This document shows positions 15,309-22,141 of a stretch of DNA of 23,918 nucleotides, piece by piece. Each line of letters begins with the position of its first letter. Positions within the stretch are counted from its first letter, which is position 1. Below the pieces are notes generated by a model that was not told the origin of the DNA, searched no databases, and saw only the letters and a program-made list of their open reading frames with translations. Origin of the DNA: Bacteroidales bacterium UBA3742 (lineage in GTDB: Bacteria; Bacteroidota; Bacteroidia; Bacteroidales; Paludibacteraceae); contig DFGU01000088.1 of NCBI GenBank assembly GCA_002371785.1, forward strand, positions 1 through 23,918, read 5' to 3'. A program made the position numbers and the translations under genes.

Positions 15309-16594
15309 TTCTTATTAAGGTACTTCTGATACAATTCGTGTATCTTGAGCTGCGTCTTCGGGTTGCGGATGTCTTGCTGTTCAGGCGTCAGGTACGGTAC
15401 GTTGATTCGTGAACCGATAGCCACGTTGTCCGGATCGCCCAGATGGTCCTCGTTGAACTGATAGATAAATACCCATAGGTCACCATGACCATAGTATCTT
15501 CGGGCAATCTTGGATAGGTCCTCGCCTTTGCGCAAACGAACCGTTGCAATAACGTCACCTTCCTTGTACTGCGGTTCTTCCGGTGCGGCTTTCACTTCTT
15601 CTGCCTTTACCGGTTCTTCCTTTTGCTCTTCTACTACCGGCACTTCTTCTATTACGGCCTCTTCTGCATGTACTTCTTCTACTGCTATCGTGTCCGTTGC
15701 AATCGTATCCGGTTCTTGCGGTATATCCACTACGGCGGTCGTGTCGGTCACTACCGGTTCTACCACTTGCTCCACAGGCGTCTGCATCTTCTCACGCAAT
15801 GAGTCCACCCATTTGGTCAACTCCTGACGGAAGAAATAGAATGCACCGGCCAGTAGCAATAGTAAGATGGTCAGCGTAATGAGCGTATCGCGGAGGAAAT
15901 GATATTTCGGCTTCTCCGGTTCTTTCTCCGGTTCTTTTACAGGCTCCTTCTCGGGCTCCTTTACGGGCTCTACGACGGGTGTAACAACAGGAGCAACAGG
16001 CTCTGGGGCTACAACAGGTGCAACCACCGGCTCCACTACTGGTGTCACTACTGGCGCAACAGGCTCCGGGGTTTTGACGGGCTCGGGAGCTACTATGGGT
16101 TCCGGCTCAACCTTAGGATCTGGTTTTTCCGGAGTCTCTGGAGTTTCCGGAGTTTCCGGAGTTTCCGGAGTTTGTGGGATTGCAGGCTCATCCACCTTCT
16201 TGGGTGCTTGACCCAGATCGGCCAAAAGTCCTACGATCTCATCGGCTTGTGCCCCCAGTTTCTGCAAGGGTGTTGCCGGTTCGGGCTTCTCCTCTGTCGT
16301 TTCCTTGAGGTTTAAGAAGAGCTCTTTCACACCCGACTCCGGCACAAATGTCACCTTCTCATAGCCCGGTATGACAATATCTTCACCCGTTGCTACATTC
16401 ACGCTCTTGCGTGCCGCAACGGCTTGTAACTTAAAACTGCCCAGACCCGAAATACGCACCACTTTGTCCGTGCGCAAACCCTCCATGATCTGCTTTACCA
16501 GTTCGTCCATGAAGCTATTTACCTCTTTCTGACGATCTCCCGAGCGCACCGCTATAGCGCGGCGAAGCTCCAACCATGTCATCTTTTCTGCCAT
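15305..16594 (-). CDS. HU-domain / single-pass membrane / LysM fusion protein
   Basis: The 429-residue protein joins three parts that would lie on different sides of the inner membrane. Residues 5-95 form an HU/IHF-type DNA-binding fold (RISGLGSFKL at 47-56). Residues 100-230 are a Pro/Glu/Val-rich linker with PET repeats (143-156) and PVVTPVVEPV repeats (181-210), then KEPEKEP blocks. A hydrophobic helix lies at about 237-255. After an acidic Glu/Val-rich spacer, a LysM-like domain spans about 350-402 (LRKGEDLSKIARRYYG and SRINVPYL). Topology is inferred: DNA-binding end in the cytoplasm, LysM in the periplasm on peptidoglycan. It lies three bases after the small HU gene and overlaps uvrA by four. 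Its partner, DNA target and true role are unknown. Confidence 0.9.
   Translation of the reverse strand: MAEKMTWLELRRAIAVRSGDRQKEVNSFMDELVKQIMEGLRTDKVVRISGLGSFKLQAVAARKSVNVATGEDIVIPGYEKVTFVPESGVKELFLNLKETTEEKPEPATPLQKLGAQADEIVGLLADLGQAPKKVDEPAIPQTPETPETPETPETPEKPDPKVEPEPIVAPEPVKTPEPVAPVVTPVVEPVVAPVVAPEPVAPVVTPVVEPVKEPEKEPVKEPEKEPEKPKYHFLRDTLITLTILLLLLAGAFYFFRQELTKWVDSLREKMQTPVEQVVEPVVTDTTAVVDIPQEPDTIATDTIAVEEVHAEEAVIEEVPVVEEQKEEPVKAEEVKAAPEEPQYKEGDVIATVRLRKGEDLSKIARRYYGHGDLWVFIYQFNEDHLGDPDNVAIGSRINVPYLTPEQQDIRNPKTQLKIHELYQKYLNKN
15914..16080 (-). repeat. Imperfect repeats coding the PVVTPVVEPV / KEPEKEP linker
   Basis: This part of the HU-LysM gene codes for two copies of PVVTPVVEPV (residues 181-190 and 201-210) and then repeated KEPEKEP units (212-228). 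The DNA copies have diverged but are still clearly related, which suggests growth by in-frame duplication. Confidence 0.7.
16131..16175 (-). repeat. Five tandem 9-bp units coding PETPETPET in the HU-LysM linker
   Basis: On the plus strand, five 9-base units start at 16131, 16140, 16149, 16158 and 16167. The middle three are identical (GGAGTTTCC) and the outer two differ by two bases each. The unit is a multiple of three, so copy-number change would lengthen or shorten the linker without a frameshift. Confidence 0.9.
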
Positions 16595-16597
16595 AAC

Positions 16598-16876
16598 TTA
16601 CTGGTTTTTCAGGTTGTCTTTCAGGTAAACCGACGGACGGAAACTGATCTGTTTCTTGGCCGGTACGATATTGCGCTCACCCGTACGAGGGTGTACAATG
16701 ACGCGCTCATTCTTTTGTCTCAATTCCAGCGTACCAAAACCCTGTAATGGTACCGCCTGATCGCTCATCAGCGATTCAATAATTACTGAATTGGTGACCG
16801 ATAGCAGTTCGGTCACGTGGCGCTTGGTCATACCAGTCGCCTCGGCAATGTTGTTGATCAAATCTTTGGTTAACAT
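16598..16876 (-). CDS. HU/IHF-family DNA-binding protein
   Basis: Small nucleoid protein of 92 residues, the standard length for HU or IHF. The protein begins MLTKDLINNIAEATGMTKRH. It has the dimer helix region, the GFGTLELRQK turn at about 46-55, and the beta-arm segment VIVHPRTGERNIVPAKKQISF at about 59-79 with Pro63, the residue type that inserts into bent DNA. HU and IHF subunits cannot be told apart with confidence here. The ATG overlaps the rimO stop by seven bases, so translation is probably coupled. The next gene, three bases downstream, carries a second HU domain, so the two proteins might form a heterodimer. Confidence 0.95.
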   Translation of the reverse strand: MLTKDLINNIAEATGMTKRHVTELLSVTNSVIIESLMSDQAVPLQGFGTLELRQKNERVIVHPRTGERNIVPAKKQISFRPSVYLKDNLKNQ

Positions 16877-18189
16877 AGTATTGCGTATAAATCAAATTCT
16901 TCTGCTCTCACAATCTCCACCTCCACGAAGTCTCCGCTTTTGACTTTCGACTTTCGACTTTCGACTGGTATCAGCACTTCACAATCCACCTCCGGGCTAT
17001 CCTGTTCCGTTCGTCCCACATAGTAGTCTCCTTCCTCGCGGTCAATCACCACGCGCAGCCGTTGGCCTACTTTCTGTTGCATCAGTTCGCCGGAGATCTC
17101 TTGCTGGATAGCCATCAACTCCTCCAAACGCTTTTGCTTCACTTCATCCGGGATATCGTCTTTATAGTGACGGTTGGCATACGTGCCTTCCTCGTCCGAA
17201 TAGGCAAACGCACCCATCCGGTCGAATCGCATCTCACGAACCCATGCTTTCAGTTCCTCAAAATCCTCTGCGGTCTCACCCGGATGGCCGACAAGCAAGG
17301 TAGTGCGGATACATATCCCCGGCACTCGTTCGCGTATCTTGCGAATCAAGGCATCTTGCTCCTCTCGTGTAATATGTCTGCGCATCACGCTCAACATATG
17401 GTCCGTACAATGTTGCAAGGCGATATCCAGGTATTTGCATACGTTCCGGTGCTTGGCCATCACGTCCAGCAACTCCTCCGGGAAATCCGTGGGGTAGGCA
17501 TAATGGAGTCGTATCCATTCCACGCCGGGGATTTGGGCGATCTCATCCACCAGTTCCGGCAACATATGGCGGTGCTCCAGGTCCAGTCCATAGCTGCTCA
17601 GGTCCTGTGCAATGACGTTCAGTTCTTTCACTCCCTGGGATACCAGCCACTGCACCTCCTGAATGATCTCCTGTTTTGGGCGGCTGGTATGTCGTCCTGT
17701 GATCAGCGGTATCGCACAGTAGGAACACATGCGGTTGCAGCCCTCCGAAATCTTGAGGTATGCATAGTGTTTGGGTGTGGTGAGGGTGCGTTCATACCAG
17801 GGGTAAAGTCTAGGATTACCCTGACTTGCATCTGACTTAACCTGCTCTATGATGGCTTGGAAGTCAAACTTTCCGAAGTAGGCATCCACTTCCGGCAACT
17901 CCTCCTCCAGTTCGGCCCGATAGCGCTCGCTCAGGCACCCCATGACATAGAGGCGGTTGAGCTTCTTTTGCTTCTTTCGCTCCGCGAATTGCAAGATCGT
18001 ATTGATACTCTCTTCCTTCGCGTCGCCGATAAAACCACAGGTGTTGATGACGGCTATTTCGCCCGAAGGCTGTTCCGGGTCGTGCATACACGTCCAGCCG
18101 GCAGCTTCCAACTGCCTCATCACGCGCTCTGTATCCACCAGGTTTTTCGAGCACCCAAGCGTTATGAAATCAACGACACCTTTTTTCAC
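16870..18189 (-). CDS. rimO: Ribosomal protein S12 methylthiotransferase RimO
   Basis: RimO is a radical-SAM enzyme that adds a methylthio group to a conserved aspartate of ribosomal protein S12. The 439-residue protein has the N-terminal MTTase domain with cluster ligands Cys13, Cys51 and Cys85. The radical-SAM motif C-x3-C-x2-C is at Cys151, Cys155 and Cys158 (GCNRMCSYC). A C-terminal TRAM domain covers about 370-437. The LGCSKNLVD start distinguishes it from MiaB. The start is GTG (18187-18189); an in-frame TGA two codons upstream rules out an earlier start. A TATCTTTG box lies only four bases upstream. A 7-bp tandem repeat (16942-16962) is translated within the TRAM domain as ESRKSKVKS. 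Confidence 0.96.
   Translation of the reverse strand: MKKGVVDFITLGCSKNLVDTERVMRQLEAAGWTCMHDPEQPSGEIAVINTCGFIGDAKEESINTILQFAERKKQKKLNRLYVMGCLSERYRAELEEELPEVDAYFGKFDFQAIIEQVKSDASQGNPRLYPWYERTLTTPKHYAYLKISEGCNRMCSYCAIPLITGRHTSRPKQEIIQEVQWLVSQGVKELNVIAQDLSSYGLDLEHRHMLPELVDEIAQIPGVEWIRLHYAYPTDFPEELLDVMAKHRNVCKYLDIALQHCTDHMLSVMRRHITREEQDALIRKIRERVPGICIRTTLLVGHPGETAEDFEELKAWVREMRFDRMGAFAYSDEEGTYANRHYKDDIPDEVKQKRLEELMAIQQEISGELMQQKVGQRLRVVIDREEGDYYVGRTEQDSPEVDCEVLIPVESRKSKVKSGDFVEVEIVRAEEFDLYAILC
16942..16965 (-). repeat. Three and a half 7-bp tandem units inside rimO
   Basis: On the plus strand GACTTTC repeats at 16942, 16949 and 16956 and is followed by GAC. A degenerate unit (TTTTGAC) precedes it. 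The unit length is not a multiple of three, so loss or gain of one unit would shift the rimO frame about 75-80 bases before its end. Confidence 0.9.
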
Positions 18190-18245
18190 TTTTCAAAGAT
18201 AGCTATTTTTCGGAGTGCCCGGAGGCACCTTTGAATTTTCAATTT
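18190..18245. other. recQ-rimO intergenic spacer with -7-like box and small hairpin
   Basis: This 56-bp gap has TATCTTTG on the minus strand at 18201-18194, four bases before the rimO GTG. There is no TTG at the matching -33 position. A 5-bp stem GTGCC/GGCAC lies at 18215-18228 with a four-base loop and no T-tract. The recQ-proximal part is A/T-rich. Whether rimO has its own promoter or is read from recQ is open. Confidence 0.4.
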
Positions 18246-20432
18246 TTAATTTCCCAAGTCGCAATGGAACTTAATACGCACCAGACGGACATGGATGGGA
18301 TCGTAGTAGTCTTCGCCTAACTCGTCCATAGCCAGGTGGAGGTTGTCGTTATCCGCGTTCTTGAAGTAGTCGTAGATCTCCTCTTTCTCGTCGGGATCGA
18401 TGACCTCGTCGATAAAATAGTCGATATTCAGTTTCGTACCGGAATAAACGATGGCTTCTATCTCGCTGAGCATCTCCTCCATTGACATACCCTTGGATTC
18501 GGCCAATTCGTCCAGTTCGACACGGCGGTCGATGGCCTGGATGATGCTGATCTTGCGGGTGGAGTCTTTGGCAACGGTACGTACACGCAGGTCCTCGGGA
18601 CGGATAATCTCGTTCTCCTCGACGTACTCCTTGATGATACGCAGGAACTCCTCGCCGTAACGTTTTGCCTTGCCGACACCCACGCCCGGGATGTTTTGCA
18701 GTTCCTCCATCGTGATCGGGTAGGTGGTAGCCATGGCTTCCAGACTCGGGTCTTGGAAGATGACGAACGGCGGCACTTCCAGATGCTTACTCAGCTTCTT
18801 ACGTACATCCTTAAGGATCGAGAACAGCACATCGTCCGCTGCGGCGCATGCTGCTATCGGACCTTCTATGCCGTCACCTTCATCCTCGTCGTGTACCTCG
18901 ATCTTGACTTCGAATTTATGCGGCTTTTTGAGGAATTTCTTGCCCTCCGGCGATAGTTTTAGTACGCCGTAGGTCTCTACTTCTTTTACAAGGAAGCCAC
19001 TCAAGCGGGCCTGACGTATGATGGCGAGCAGGGTTGTCTCGTCCTCATCTTCGGCTGCACCGAAGTTCTCTATCTCGTTGTGCTTGTAGCTGACCACGTC
19101 GTTGGTGGCGTTGCCGTGGAGGATATCCACGATATGCTCGGTCTTGAACTTCTCGTTGAGCTGCACGATGGTCTCCAGAATCAACTCCAGCAGTTCGGTG
19201 GCATCGATGGTATGGTAGGTCTTCTTGCAGTTGTCGCAATTGCCGCAGTTCTCCTCGGTATAATCCTCGCCGAAATAGTTGAGCAGCAGTTGTCGGCGGC
19301 AGTTGGTGGACTCGGCATAGGCCTGGGTCTCAAAGAGCAACTGGTTGCCGATTTCGATCTCGGCCACCGGCTTGCCCTGCTGGAACTTACGCAGACGCTC
19401 CAGGTCCTTGGGCGAGTAGTAGCAGATACATTGTCCCTCGCCGCCGTCACGTCCGGCACGACCGGTCTCCTGGTAATAGCCCTCCAGCGATTTCGGGATG
19501 TCGTAGTGCACCACAAAGCGCACGTCCGGCTTGTCGATACCCATTCCGAAGGCTATCGTGGCTACGATCACCTGGCATTTCTCCATGAGGAACGCATCCT
19601 GGTTCGCGCTACGCGTCTGCGCATCCATGCCGGCATGGTAGGGTAGGGCTGCGATGTTGTTCACCTGCAGCGTCTTGGCCAGATCTTCCACCTCTTTGCG
19701 CGCGAGACAGTAGACAATACCGCTCTTGCCTTCCATGCTCTTGATGTACTTCACCAAGTCCTTGTCTACGTTCTCCGTCTTCTGGCGTACTTCGTAGTAC
19801 AGGTTTGGACGGTTGAAGCTGCTCTTGAATACCGTGGCATCCATCATGTCCAGGTTCTTCTGGATGTCATGCTGCACCTTCGGCGTGGCGGTAGCTGTCA
19901 AGGTGATGATAGGCGCCTTGCCGATACGCATCACCATATCGCGTATCTGACGATACTCGGGACGGAAGTCGTGACCCCATTCCGAGATACAATGCGCCTC
20001 GTCCACCGCGTAGAACGATATCTTCACGCCTTTGAGGAAGTCCACGTTTTCGGTTTTTTGCAGACTCTCCGGCGCCAGATACAGCAGTTTGGTTCTACCG
20101 GCCAACACGTCTTCTTTCACGGCCGTGATTTCCGGACGCGAGAGCGACGAGTTGATAAAATGCGCCACGCCATCCTCTTCCGAGTAGTTGCGCATGGCAT
20201 CCACCTGGTTCTTCATCAGCGCTATGAGCGGCGATACCACGATGGCCACACCCTCCATCAACAGCGACGGCAACTGGTAGCAGAGGCTCTTTCCTCCACC
20301 CGTGGGCATAAGCACGAACGTGTCTTTGCCGTCCATCAGGTTGTTGATGATCGCCTCTTGGTTCCCCTTGAAACTGTCGAACCCAAAATTCGTCTGTAGC
20401 GCCTTTACAAGCTCTTCATGTGTGATCTTCAT
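18246..20432 (-). CDS. recQ: ATP-dependent DNA helicase RecQ
   Basis: RecQ is a 3'-5' DNA helicase in recombination and replication-fork repair. The 728-residue protein has Walker A PTGGGKS at 43-49, DEAH at 144-147 and the helicase C motif QETGRAGRDG at 321-330. The RQC zinc site is Cys378, Cys396, Cys399 and Cys402, followed by a winged-helix region (about 408-510). An HRDC domain lies at about 530-605 (IPGVGVGKAKRYGEE). A C-terminal extension (about 606-728) contains a helical, possibly helix-turn-helix segment and an acidic tail. This makes it longer than the E. coli enzyme, as is common in Bacteroidales. The ATG at 20430-20432 has no Shine-Dalgarno site. A clear promoter lies at 20468-20499. 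Confidence 0.97.
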   Translation of the reverse strand: MKITHEELVKALQTNFGFDSFKGNQEAIINNLMDGKDTFVLMPTGGGKSLCYQLPSLLMEGVAIVVSPLIALMKNQVDAMRNYSEEDGVAHFINSSLSRPEITAVKEDVLAGRTKLLYLAPESLQKTENVDFLKGVKISFYAVDEAHCISEWGHDFRPEYRQIRDMVMRIGKAPIITLTATATPKVQHDIQKNLDMMDATVFKSSFNRPNLYYEVRQKTENVDKDLVKYIKSMEGKSGIVYCLARKEVEDLAKTLQVNNIAALPYHAGMDAQTRSANQDAFLMEKCQVIVATIAFGMGIDKPDVRFVVHYDIPKSLEGYYQETGRAGRDGGEGQCICYYSPKDLERLRKFQQGKPVAEIEIGNQLLFETQAYAESTNCRRQLLLNYFGEDYTEENCGNCDNCKKTYHTIDATELLELILETIVQLNEKFKTEHIVDILHGNATNDVVSYKHNEIENFGAAEDEDETTLLAIIRQARLSGFLVKEVETYGVLKLSPEGKKFLKKPHKFEVKIEVHDEDEGDGIEGPIAACAAADDVLFSILKDVRKKLSKHLEVPPFVIFQDPSLEAMATTYPITMEELQNIPGVGVGKAKRYGEEFLRIIKEYVEENEIIRPEDLRVRTVAKDSTRKISIIQAIDRRVELDELAESKGMSMEEMLSEIEAIVYSGTKLNIDYFIDEVIDPDEKEEIYDYFKNADNDNLHLAMDELGEDYYDPIHVRLVRIKFHCDLGN

Positions 20433-20467
20433 ATAGATAGTTCAATATTTTTCTTTGAAAAAACATG

Positions 20468-20499
20468 CAAAAGTACGGAAAAAAATCGACATGTGCAAA
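20468..20499 (-). promoter_or_regulatory. recQ promoter (TTTG, 20 bp, TACTTTTG)
   Basis: On the minus strand, TTTG (20499-20496), exactly 20 bases, then TACTTTTG (20475-20468) match the Bacteroidetes consensus perfectly. The predicted leader is about 30 bases before the recQ ATG. Confidence 0.8.
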
Positions 20500-20513
20500 T
20501 TTTTCGTACTTTT
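20469..20513. repeat. 9-bp inverted repeat flanking the recQ promoter
   Basis: AAAAGTACG at 20469-20477 and its exact reverse complement CGTACTTTT at 20505-20513 are separated by 27 bases. One arm overlaps the recQ -7 box and the other lies just upstream of the -33 box. It could be a paired operator, or chance symmetry in A/T-rich DNA. Confidence 0.5.
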
Positions 20514-20658
20514 TTTTCAAATTATTTTTTCCGCACCTCTTTTTCTTTCCGTCCCAATGTGTGATAATTGGTGGGCGTTTTTGCTGTTTGTCTAATTTTG
20601 CCCTTGCGCCCGAGCGTGCAAAAAAATATATAAAATGTGAAAAAAATGTCAAAAAAAC

Positions 20659-20689
20659 TTGCGTATATGAGAAAAAAGTTGTAATTTTG
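20659..20689 (+). promoter_or_regulatory. Sugar-transporter promoter (TTG, 20 bp, TAATTTTG)
   Basis: TTG at 20659-20661, exactly 20 bases, and TAATTTTG at 20682-20689 fit the Bacteroidetes promoter consensus. The expected leader is about 40 bases. The -33 to -7 stretch, spacer included, nearly matches the nqr promoter. Confidence 0.8.
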
Positions 20690-20737
20690 CACTCGATTTT
20701 AGTGAATTTAATGCTAATTAACTCTTAATCATATACA

Positions 20738-22114
20738 ATGGAAAAACGCAATCTATCTTTTGGACAGTTGTTTAACCTTAGTTTCGGTTTCTTTGGTGTC
20801 CAAATTGCCTATGCGCTGCAGAGCGCGAACATTTCCCGTATTTTCGCTACGCTCGGTGCTGACCCGCACAGCCTCAGTTTCTTCTGGATCCTGCCGCCGT
20901 TGATGGGTATGATCGTGCAGCCGCTTGTGGGAAAATATAGTGACAAGACCTGGACTCGCATGGGTCGTCGTAAACCCTATCTGCTCGTAGGAGCACTGAT
21001 TGCAGTCGCTGTGATGATCCTGTTGCCGAATGCCGGTAACTTCTCGTTCGCACAGGCCGCTTTTCTCGGGCTGAATGCCGCTATGTGGTTCGGTCTGTTC
21101 AGCCTCATGTTCCTCGACACCTCGATCAATATCGCTATGCAGCCGTTTAAGATGATGGTGGGCGATATGGTCAACGAGGAGCAGAAAGGTACGGCTTATG
21201 CTATTCAATCGGCGCTGTGTAACGCAGGTTCTGTAGTGGGCTACCTGCTTCCGATCTTCTTCACATGGATTGGTATCGCCAATACCGCTCCCGAGGGAGT
21301 GATCCCCGATAGTGTGAAGTGGTCGTTCTATATTGGTGCCGCTATTCTGATTCTCTGCTCGCTCTATACCTTTGCTACCGTTAAGGAGCTCAATCCGCAG
21401 GAATATGCTGAGTTCCACGGAATTAAGGCTGATAAAGAGGAGGAAAAGAAAGAGGATCCCGGCTTTATTAAATTGCTCGTTGAGGCTCCCTCTGCATTCT
21501 GGACCGTTGGTTTGGTTCAGTTCTTCTGCTGGGCAGCCTTCATGTATATGTGGACCTATTCCAATGGTATGATCGCTGTGAACTGCTTCGATTGGGCGGG
21601 TGTCAATGCCGCTGATGAAGCCTTCCAGACGGCTGGTGGATGGGTAGGCGTTGCTTTCTGTGTGCAGGCCGTTGGCTCGTTGCTTTGGGCTGCGTTCCTG
21701 CCGAAGCTGGAGCACTGGACAGGCAACAAGGGCGCATATGCCGTTTCGCTGGTAGTAGGTGCTATCGGATTTATCTCGGTATTCTTTGTACATGGCAATT
21801 TTGTGTTGTTTGGCAAAGTGCTGCCGAGCATTTGGCTGTTCGTTAGCTATCTGCTTATCGGTGCTGCATGGGCTGCTATGCTTGCTCTGCCGTTTACGAT
21901 CGTTACCAACGCCATCAAGGGTGGCAATATGGGATACTATCTCGGTCTGTTCAACTGCACGATTTGTGTGCCGCAGATTGTGGCTGCGCTGTGCGGTGGA
22001 CTGCTCCTGAAGTATGTCTGCTCGAACGTGCAGGCAGGAATGCTGGTTGTTGCCGGAGTGCTGTTGCTCCTCGGTGCCGCTTCCGTATTCCTTATTAAAG
22101 AGAAGAAAAACTAA
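20738..22114 (+). CDS. MFS sugar transporter, GPH/SLC45-like
   Basis: Probably imports a mono-, di- or oligosaccharide across the inner membrane by cation symport. The 458-residue protein has about twelve hydrophobic helices. The loop between helices 2 and 3 carries the MFS motif GKYSDKTWTRMGRRKPY at 65-81, very like maltose/sucrose transporters of the GPH/SLC45 group. A charged central cytoplasmic loop (about 225-245, rich in Glu and Lys) separates the two halves. The ATG at 20738 follows an A/T-rich leader without a Shine-Dalgarno site. A lipoprotein gene and a SusC-like receptor gene follow on the same strand with small gaps, which supports a glycan-uptake role. The substrate is inferred; alpha-glucosides are one plausible choice. 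Confidence 0.9.
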   Translation: MEKRNLSFGQLFNLSFGFFGVQIAYALQSANISRIFATLGADPHSLSFFWILPPLMGMIVQPLVGKYSDKTWTRMGRRKPYLLVGALIAVAVMILLPNAGNFSFAQAAFLGLNAAMWFGLFSLMFLDTSINIAMQPFKMMVGDMVNEEQKGTAYAIQSALCNAGSVVGYLLPIFFTWIGIANTAPEGVIPDSVKWSFYIGAAILILCSLYTFATVKELNPQEYAEFHGIKADKEEEKKEDPGFIKLLVEAPSAFWTVGLVQFFCWAAFMYMWTYSNGMIAVNCFDWAGVNAADEAFQTAGGWVGVAFCVQAVGSLLWAAFLPKLEHWTGNKGAYAVSLVVGAIGFISVFFVHGNFVLFGKVLPSIWLFVSYLLIGAAWAAMLALPFTIVTNAIKGGNMGYYLGLFNCTICVPQIVAALCGGLLLKYVCSNVQAGMLVVAGVLLLLGAASVFLIKEKKN

Positions 22115-22141
22115 AAACAAACATAAACAACAAAATCTATT

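Larger units (their letters stand above)
20433..20737. other. Divergent recQ / sugar-transporter intergenic region (305 bp)
   Basis: The region is A/T-rich and has no credible gene. It holds the recQ promoter (minus strand, 20468-20499), the transporter promoter (plus strand, 20659-20689), and 9-bp inverted repeats around the recQ promoter (20469-20477 and 20505-20513). A weak second plus-strand TAATTTTG box at 20593-20600 and a small hairpin at 20604-20621 are also present. Short open frames here are A/T-rich and do not look coding. Confidence 0.8.

Noticed and set aside
18215..18228. Hairpin GTGCC/GGCAC as a terminator between recQ and rimO
   Set aside because: Only five base pairs and no T-tract in the direction of transcription; too weak to call.
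20593..20600. A second TAATTTTG box as an upstream promoter of the MFS gene
   Set aside because: The nearest TTG is 22 bases upstream instead of 19-21. The box at 20682-20689 has ideal spacing and is nearer the gene.
20604..20621. Hairpin with TTGCGC arm in the divergent region as a terminator or riboswitch
   Set aside because: Six-bp stem with a G-T pair, followed by A's and not T's, and upstream of the main promoter; no aptamer-like structure was seen.
20416..20652. A 78-codon minus-strand open frame upstream of recQ
   Set aside because: Phe/Lys-rich translation of A/T-rich promoter DNA, overlapping the recQ promoter and start.
20753..22120. A 455-codon open frame antisense to almost the whole MFS gene
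   Set aside because: The translation is rich in His, Gln, Arg and Ser without membrane or domain features, while the plus strand encodes a clear 12-helix transporter with its own promoter. It is a by-product of codon bias.
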